A stretch of 20,179 bases of DNA. Origin: CAZQCI01 sp964592255. Lineage in GTDB: Bacteria; UBA10199; SBBF01. The position numbers and the translations under genes were made by a program. The stretch is from NCBI GenBank assembly GCA_964592255.1, contig CAZQCI010000031.1, positions 1-20,179 of the forward strand. Reading direction: 5' to 3'. This document shows positions 14,594-20,179 of this stretch, in pieces (position 1 is the first letter of the stretch; each line of letters begins with the position of its first letter). The notes beneath the pieces are model-generated. The model made no database searches, was not told the origin of the DNA, and saw only the letters and a program-made list of their open reading frames with translations.

Positions 14594-15259
14594 TTGGAAA
14601 TGTATGAAGCCGATGCCACCGATGCAGAAAATAATTTCCACGGCGGAGGTAAAACCTGGCTTTTAGATGCCAGTATTGATGAAAAAACTTTCTCCACAGA
14701 CCCAGACACCAATAATTTTGAAGCAGGCCAAATCATTACTCTGCTGAACTTCGATACAGAAAACAATACGTCAGAATATGCGCTTAACATCTACGTCGGA
14801 ACTGACGAAGACATGGATGGGGTGATTGATGATTTTGAAACTGGTGATGGCACCGAAGCCAGCGAGGGAAGCTCCCCAGATTTAGATGACAGTGACGGAG
14901 ATGGTTTGCCAGACAGTGTGGAAGATAAAAATCGTAACGGTATTTGGGATAAAGACGATAACGAAACTTCAGCCTATCTTGCCGACTCCGACGAAGACGG
15001 CCTTGATGATTGGTTTGAAGTAAGAGGAGATGAAACGTACGAAAATGATTTTGACACCAACCCGCTTGAAGCGGACACGGATGGTGATGGTTTGCCGGAT
15101 GGCGATGAAGACGCCAATCATAATGGAGTATGGGAAGGTTATCTGCGTGAAACAAGCCCCTTGCTTGCTGATTCCGACGGAGATGGCATCAACGATGATA
15201 AAGATGACTGTCCTTCCATTTACAATCCAGGACAAGAAGATTTTTACTGTCAGGAATAG
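14594..15259 (+). CDS. TSP3 calcium-repeat C-terminal part of the interrupted beta-helix gene
   Basis: Same reading frame as the preceding part. The first possible restarts after the TGA are TTG 14594 and ATG 14600, with no good Shine-Dalgarno at suitable distance and no signal peptide. The codons between the stop and these starts (TERYWSWGVSFSGDHLEMYE) already read like beta-strand protein sequence. A series of thrombospondin type 3-like loops follows: DEDMDGVIDD, DSDGDGLPDS, DSDEDGLDDW, DTDGDGLPDG, DSDGDGINDDKDDCPS. It ends with a Cys pair (DDCPSIYNPGQEDFYC). If translated only from here the product would stay in the cytoplasm, which makes an independent gene unlikely. The next gene starts 11 bases later. 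Confidence 0.65.
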   Translation: MEMYEADATDAENNFHGGGKTWLLDASIDEKTFSTDPDTNNFEAGQIITLLNFDTENNTSEYALNIYVGTDEDMDGVIDDFETGDGTEASEGSSPDLDDSDGDGLPDSVEDKNRNGIWDKDDNETSAYLADSDEDGLDDWFEVRGDETYENDFDTNPLEADTDGDGLPDGDEDANHNGVWEGYLRETSPLLADSDGDGINDDKDDCPSIYNPGQEDFYCQE

Positions 15260-15270
15260 ATGGAGAAGTC

Positions 15271-18200
15271 ATGAAAAAAACAATCTTACAGGTTTGTTGT
15301 GTCTTTTTGGCCATTGGCTATAGCTCGCTTTCAAAAGCGGACGACACTCGAGTCGTTATTAGCAAAGATTCTGCCGGATATACTTTAGGATCGGGTGGGT
15401 CCAGTCACGGAGGCCAATCCATTCAAGCCGAAGAATTTTCCGGAGCCGCCACCTACAGCATCACCCTGCCCGTCCCACCTTCTCGTGGAGGCATCGAGCC
15501 TCAGTTGATTTTAAACTACAACAGTTACCGCAAAAATCCCAACAGTTGGGTAGGCTACGGTTGGGAGCTTGATTTGGGAGTTATTGAAAGAACCGCTGAT
15601 GCTTGTTCCGGAGATTTTGATAATTGTAACATCGTTGATTATTACAACGGCGAAAATTTCCAGGTCAAATTTGGCGGGCAAACCGAATCACTCACTCTCC
15701 GTGAAAACGATGTTGATGTTTCCACTTATGGTTTAACCCTCTCCTCAGGCGAAACTGCTGATCTCTACGGAGCTAAAACAGAATCCGCCTTCAACCTTTA
15801 TTTTCACATTTTAGATAAAAGCGACACAGCTGACGTGAAAGACAACGGCTGGATCATCATCGATAAAAGCGGGCGTACTTACACCTACGGCGTCAGCGAT
15901 TACGCCCGTGAATCAACAACCCGCTGCGAAGTCAATGCCGATCCAGATACCTGCACTGAACATGAATGGGTCTCTCGTTGGAGCCTGGAAGAAGTCACCG
16001 ATCCTAATGGCAATAGCTTAGAAATCAATTATGGCAGCTCTCGTTTTCCAACAAGTATTATTTACCAAGACATCATCATTGCTCTTAATAAAACTCAATA
16101 CAACACTGACGACAGTGATTCTTATTCTTATTTTCCAACTTTTCGACAAGGCTTCTTAGATGATTCGCAGATGGGGTGGTTTCTTTATGAAATGGTCATT
16201 TATCAAGACGGAAATCGGATACAAAGATTAGATTTCGACATTGAAAAAGATGATTACACTCATTTTCCTTATCTAAAAAGTATTACACAATACGGCGCTA
16301 CTGATTCTGAAAGTCTTCCCACTACAACTTTCGATTACTACGGACAAGATGACTTAGCATGGGATTCCAGCGGATCCAATTGGATGGCTTCCACCAGTAA
16401 CCCAGAAGGAGATAGTGACGGATACATCGGTTACTACACACAGCTTGCCGACATGAACGGCGATGGATTGGCAGACTTAGTCACTAGCTACGACGACAGT
16501 GAAAAAATTTATGTCTATTACAATAATGGAACTGATTTTGAAGAAATTTCCGGAAGATCAGAATGGGATGAGCCATGGAGTTTTGATTGCGATCCCGATT
16601 CCACCGACGGCAGTATGTGGTGTGTGGGCCGACTCAATGCTTACTGGCGTTTTGACAAAAAAAATCATCAGCGTGTTTATTTAATGGACATGAACGGGGA
16701 TAATTTACCCGACCGAGTCATAGTCGGCGATACCTACAGCACCGGCAGTAGCGCCTATGCTGACTTATACATTGCTTTCAATAATGGCATTAACGGATGG
16801 AGTACAACGGCTGTTTGGCGTGACCCCTATATCGGCTATTGGCCCGGAACCGTTGATGAGGATAAATGGTTCATGGACATGAATGGAGACGGATTGATTG
16901 ACCGTGTCGTCTCTGGCCAATGTAATTCTGAGTGTAAAAATGATGATGACTACGATGACGGAGGCTTCATCGTTTATTACAACACCGGTGCAGGATTTGC
17001 GGATACTCCCGTTTATTGGAAAGACCCCACGGCAGATGGAAGCTTTGTTGGAGAAGGGCGCTTATCTTATTCCACTGATGGAAAAGTTTTTGTCACTATT
17101 AAAGATATTAATGGCGATGGTCTTCCCGATCGTATTTGGAAAGCTAAAAATTATTCCGATGATGAGTATATCGGCGAAGGCTTTGGTGTTGCCCTTAATC
17201 GAAATGGCCTTGAGTGGTCTCAACCAGATACTGCAGACGGCTATCTCTACATCAATGGCTACGATATTTTAGGGATGAACGATCCTATGGAAGATGAAGA
17301 TAATCGTGGCTACATCTCATCGGACACTTTTGACTTAATCGATATGAACGGTGACGGTTACGTCGACCGTGTTGAAGGTGACAAGGACGATGGCTTATTC
17401 CGCGTCTATTATTATCAAGGGATGGAAATGGACAGTGGCTATAGCGATTACTCTAGCGCTTATGAATTTACCGATCCTGTCAGTGACAGTGGAGAATCTT
17501 GGGAAGCCTCCGGATATATCAACAAAGGAAAAGAAAACGATTACGGCAACCCTCGCTACTACTCTTTCTTTCAAGATATCAGCGGAGACGGATATCCGGA
17601 CCGCGTAGCTGTTACGTCTCGTGGCAGCGACACCACACCCAAATATTACAAAGTGTATCCAATGAAAGTAAATGATGTGGAATTCTCCGATGTGTCGGGA
17701 AACACATTTACCCAACCCGTGGGCACATTAAAAGAAGTTAATGATGGCCAAGGGGGAGAAACGGCTATTGAATATCTCGCCTCCTCGTGGCCACGTCGCT
17801 GGACCGATGGCAGCACCGAAGGGGTTCCTAATCATTGGTTTATGCCGGTTAATTTATTTACCGCACATCATTTATACACACTGGATTACACCATTCCGGA
17901 TTCTGATGACTCGGTGGAACTGGATCGCTGGCCAGGAATGCGTTGGACATCTTATGATTATTGGGGAGGTAATCTCTTTATCCGATATGCAGTAAAAACT
18001 TCTCCTGACGATGCGGAAGATGACAGCCTGGACACCTCTTATTTTGCCCAATTTGATGGATTTCAAACCGTTGAAAAAACTGTTTACCAGGCAGATGGAG
18101 AAACCTGGAATCCTGTCACCAAAACAACAGTTTATCATCAAGCTCAAGGGGATGTGGATACTGTGGATTCCAGCATGGAATCCTACTTTGACACTGCTGC

Positions 18201-20179
18201 GTTTACCCATTTTTCCTTATCCGGCCAAACGTATTACAGCAAAATCGTTAGTGATGACACAACACTGGTGTTGGAAGAAAATGATTGGGAAGTAAATTCC
18301 AAACCTGGAAGTAATTACAATTGCTCGGGGGATTACTGCTTTCCTTATCTCTACTCCGTTAAAAAAACGGTGACAGAAGAAGGAGAAACTAACTCTCGCA
18401 CCAGCAAAGTTGTCTACAGTTACGACAATGATAATGGCAATCTGCTTTCTCAAACTTATTACGACAAAGACGATAATATACTATTAGAAAAAATCACCGC
18501 CTATTATCCGTCAAGTTCCTTTGACACAGAATTACAAATGCAAGATCGTCCACAAACCCAATATCAGACGGATGCTTCTGGCACCATTTACCGTGAAAAA
18601 GATTTTGAATACGATAGCCGTGGTAATCCTACTGTAGAAAAATTTCTCCGATCCGGAACCACTGATTTTGTTTCCATTAATCGAACCTTCAACTCTAACG
18701 GAACCTTAGACACCATCACCGATATCGATGGAGTAACCAAAACCATCAGCTACGACAGCGACGGGTTGTTTCCCGAAACAGAACAAGTATCTCTCCCCAC
18801 AAGTGGCAGTTTAACCACCACCCGATCTTTTAATCGTTTAAATGGAGAGATCAGTTCAGAGGTCAATAATTCTTCGGTAGGGCAAGCTGTAGACTACGAC
18901 GATTTTGGTCGGCCCAGTGTCGATTATATTGTTTCTTCAACGGGATCCTTATCAACAAATAAACAATACAGCTACGAATACGACACCTACACGGTGGAAG
19001 ATTGGAACAACATCACCCTTCTTAAAACATCCATCTTTATTCCAAGAAGTGACTATAGCGACACATCCACCAACCCAGCAGAAATTACCTATACTGACAT
19101 CAGTGGAAATATATTGCAGAAATGTACTTATACCGAACGCGGCAATTATCGCCTCGTGCAATCACGCCAATTCAATGGTGGAATAGAAGCCTATCAATCA
19201 GAACCTGTCTTTTCGGATGATTGTGCGTTTATTTCCAGTATTCCTTCTACAGTTAAAACTTTCTTAACTAAAAAAGACAATCAAGGCCGGCCTATCTATG
19301 TTGATCCTCCTGTAGGAGACACCACATCACCCACACAAACCTTAACCATCAGTTACAGCACTAACTCTTCAGGACAATTGGTTAAAACGAGCGAAACCGA
19401 ATCGGGACAAACGCGGATTGAAACTTATGATTACAACGACCGCCTGATCCAAATCACGGATGATGCAGGTTCAACACTCACCTATGACTATAATACAGTG
19501 GGCGACATCAACACTGTAACCGGTAATTCCACCACACTCATGAGTTTTGAGTACGACCTATTAGGACGCAAAACCTCCATGACAGATGCCGACATGGGAA
19601 CATGGTATTACTCCTATGATGACGAAGGACGTTTAGACACTCAAACGGATGCGGCAGGTCATGTGATTGATTACGATTATGACAGCTTAGGAAGAGTTTC
19701 CATAAAAACAATTTACAATTCATCAGGTACTAAAGAAAAATATGAAAAATACAGTTACGATTCTGGAGATAGCACTCATGATGTAGTGGGAGGAGAACTT
19801 TATAAAGTAGAGGAATATGATGGAGCCGATACTCTCCTCCGTTCTACATTATATAGTTATGACTCCAATTACAGACGTATTGAAAAAGTCACCCGCTCCA
19901 TCCCCTCCATTGGATATTTGGAACAGACAGTCATCAATAGCGACAGAGGGGAAGNNNNNNNNNNCCATATGGTCGTATCGGCAACTTAGAAAAACTCTGC
20001 AACACATCCGATTGCAATTCGACAACCGGTGAAATTTATTATTCTGTCGATTCTTCAAGCGGCTACAATGTTTACGGTTCTCTTCTCAAAGAAACCTTCG
20101 GTAACGGTGTCTCTAATGAATACACCTACTACGACAACAGCCATCGTTTGTATGAAAAGAAAATTTCTAAAGATTCCTC
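15271..20179 (+). CDS. Very large SpvB/VCBS/RHS-repeat protein, 3' end outside the window
   Basis: GGAGAAG at 15262 precedes ATG 15271. The signal peptide (MKKTILQVCCVFLAIGYSS...) is cleaved near SKA. Residues about 30-370 match the SpvB/TcdB N-terminal domain (YSITLPVPPSRGGIEPQLIL, WVGYGWELDLG). Six FG-GAP/VCBS calcium loops follow at residues 394, 473, 536, 612, 691 and 769, of the form D-[MI]-[NS]-G-D-x-x-x-D. Residues about 815-990 resemble the Tc-toxin middle region (GTLKEVNDGQGGETAIEYL, QFDGFQTVEK). RHS/YD repeats start near 1048 (YDSRGNPTVEK, FEYDLLGRKTS, YDYDSLGRVS). A 10-N gap at 19955-19964 shifts the frame; afterwards PYGRIGNLEKLC continues the same protein to the window end. RHS regions form a hollow shell around a C-terminal toxin in TcB/TcC and Rhs systems; whether this one carries a toxin cannot be seen. 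Confidence 0.93.
19955..19964. other. Assembly gap (ten N)
   Basis: A second run of exactly ten N, inside the RHS repeats. The protein reads on in another frame from 19965, so the apparent stop at 19987 is an artefact of the unknown gap length. Confidence 0.95.

Noticed and set aside
14784..15155. Reverse-strand His/Leu-rich ORF
   Set aside because: It is the mirror image of Asp/Gly-rich calcium-loop codons on the other strand, a common artefact.
19955..19990. Stop codon ending the RHS protein at 19987
   Set aside because: It appears only if the ten N are read as real length; from 19965 another frame continues the RHS protein to the window end.
1..20179. CRISPR arrays, tRNA or rRNA genes
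   Set aside because: No regularly spaced direct repeats, cloverleaf-like sequences or rRNA-like stretches were found on reading through.

Overview
The window looks like a draft or metagenome-derived contig (two runs of exactly ten N at 11062-11071 and 19955-19964) from a Gram-negative bacterium. Lipobox signal peptides, an L,D-transpeptidase, an MEP-pathway IspG of the long type, and a B12-dependent ribonucleotide reductase (RNR) fit an anaerobic or facultative, Bdellovibrionota/deltaproteobacteria-like lineage. That placement is inference and is low confidence. Base composition is moderately low GC by eye.

Left part (1-5400) holds housekeeping and envelope genes: the 3' end of ispG; an L,D-transpeptidase whose start lies about 100 bases inside ispG; a small lipoprotein; a convergent short-chain dehydrogenase; an alpha/beta hydrolase on the opposite strand; and a small single-cluster ferredoxin. 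Between the ferredoxin and its terminator sits a 138-bp non-coding mobile element with 23-bp terminal inverted repeats, two internal hairpins and an 8-bp target duplication. A partial look-alike of this element overlaps the stop codon of the L,D-transpeptidase.

Central part (5400-9470): a roughly 280-bp AT-rich non-coding stretch, then two NrdR boxes exactly 32 bp apart, then nrdJ (class II, adenosylcobalamin-dependent RNR, 1170 codons). The boxes predict that NrdR represses nrdJ according to nucleotide status.

Right part (9474 to the end): a one-strand, tightly packed run of six exported or surface-type genes: an unrecognised protein, an FG-GAP/VCBS repeat protein, a small lipoprotein, a TSP3 plus ASH-domain protein, a parallel beta-helix plus TSP3 protein split by an in-frame TGA, and a very large SpvB/VCBS/RHS protein that leaves the window. 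ATGA stop-start overlaps, a 19-base overlap and an 11-base gap link most of them. Aspartate-rich calcium-type loops recur in four of the six. The likely reading is a co-expressed surface or secreted complex built around an SpvB/RHS shell protein, which may carry a C-terminal effector beyond the window. The function is not established by anything visible here.
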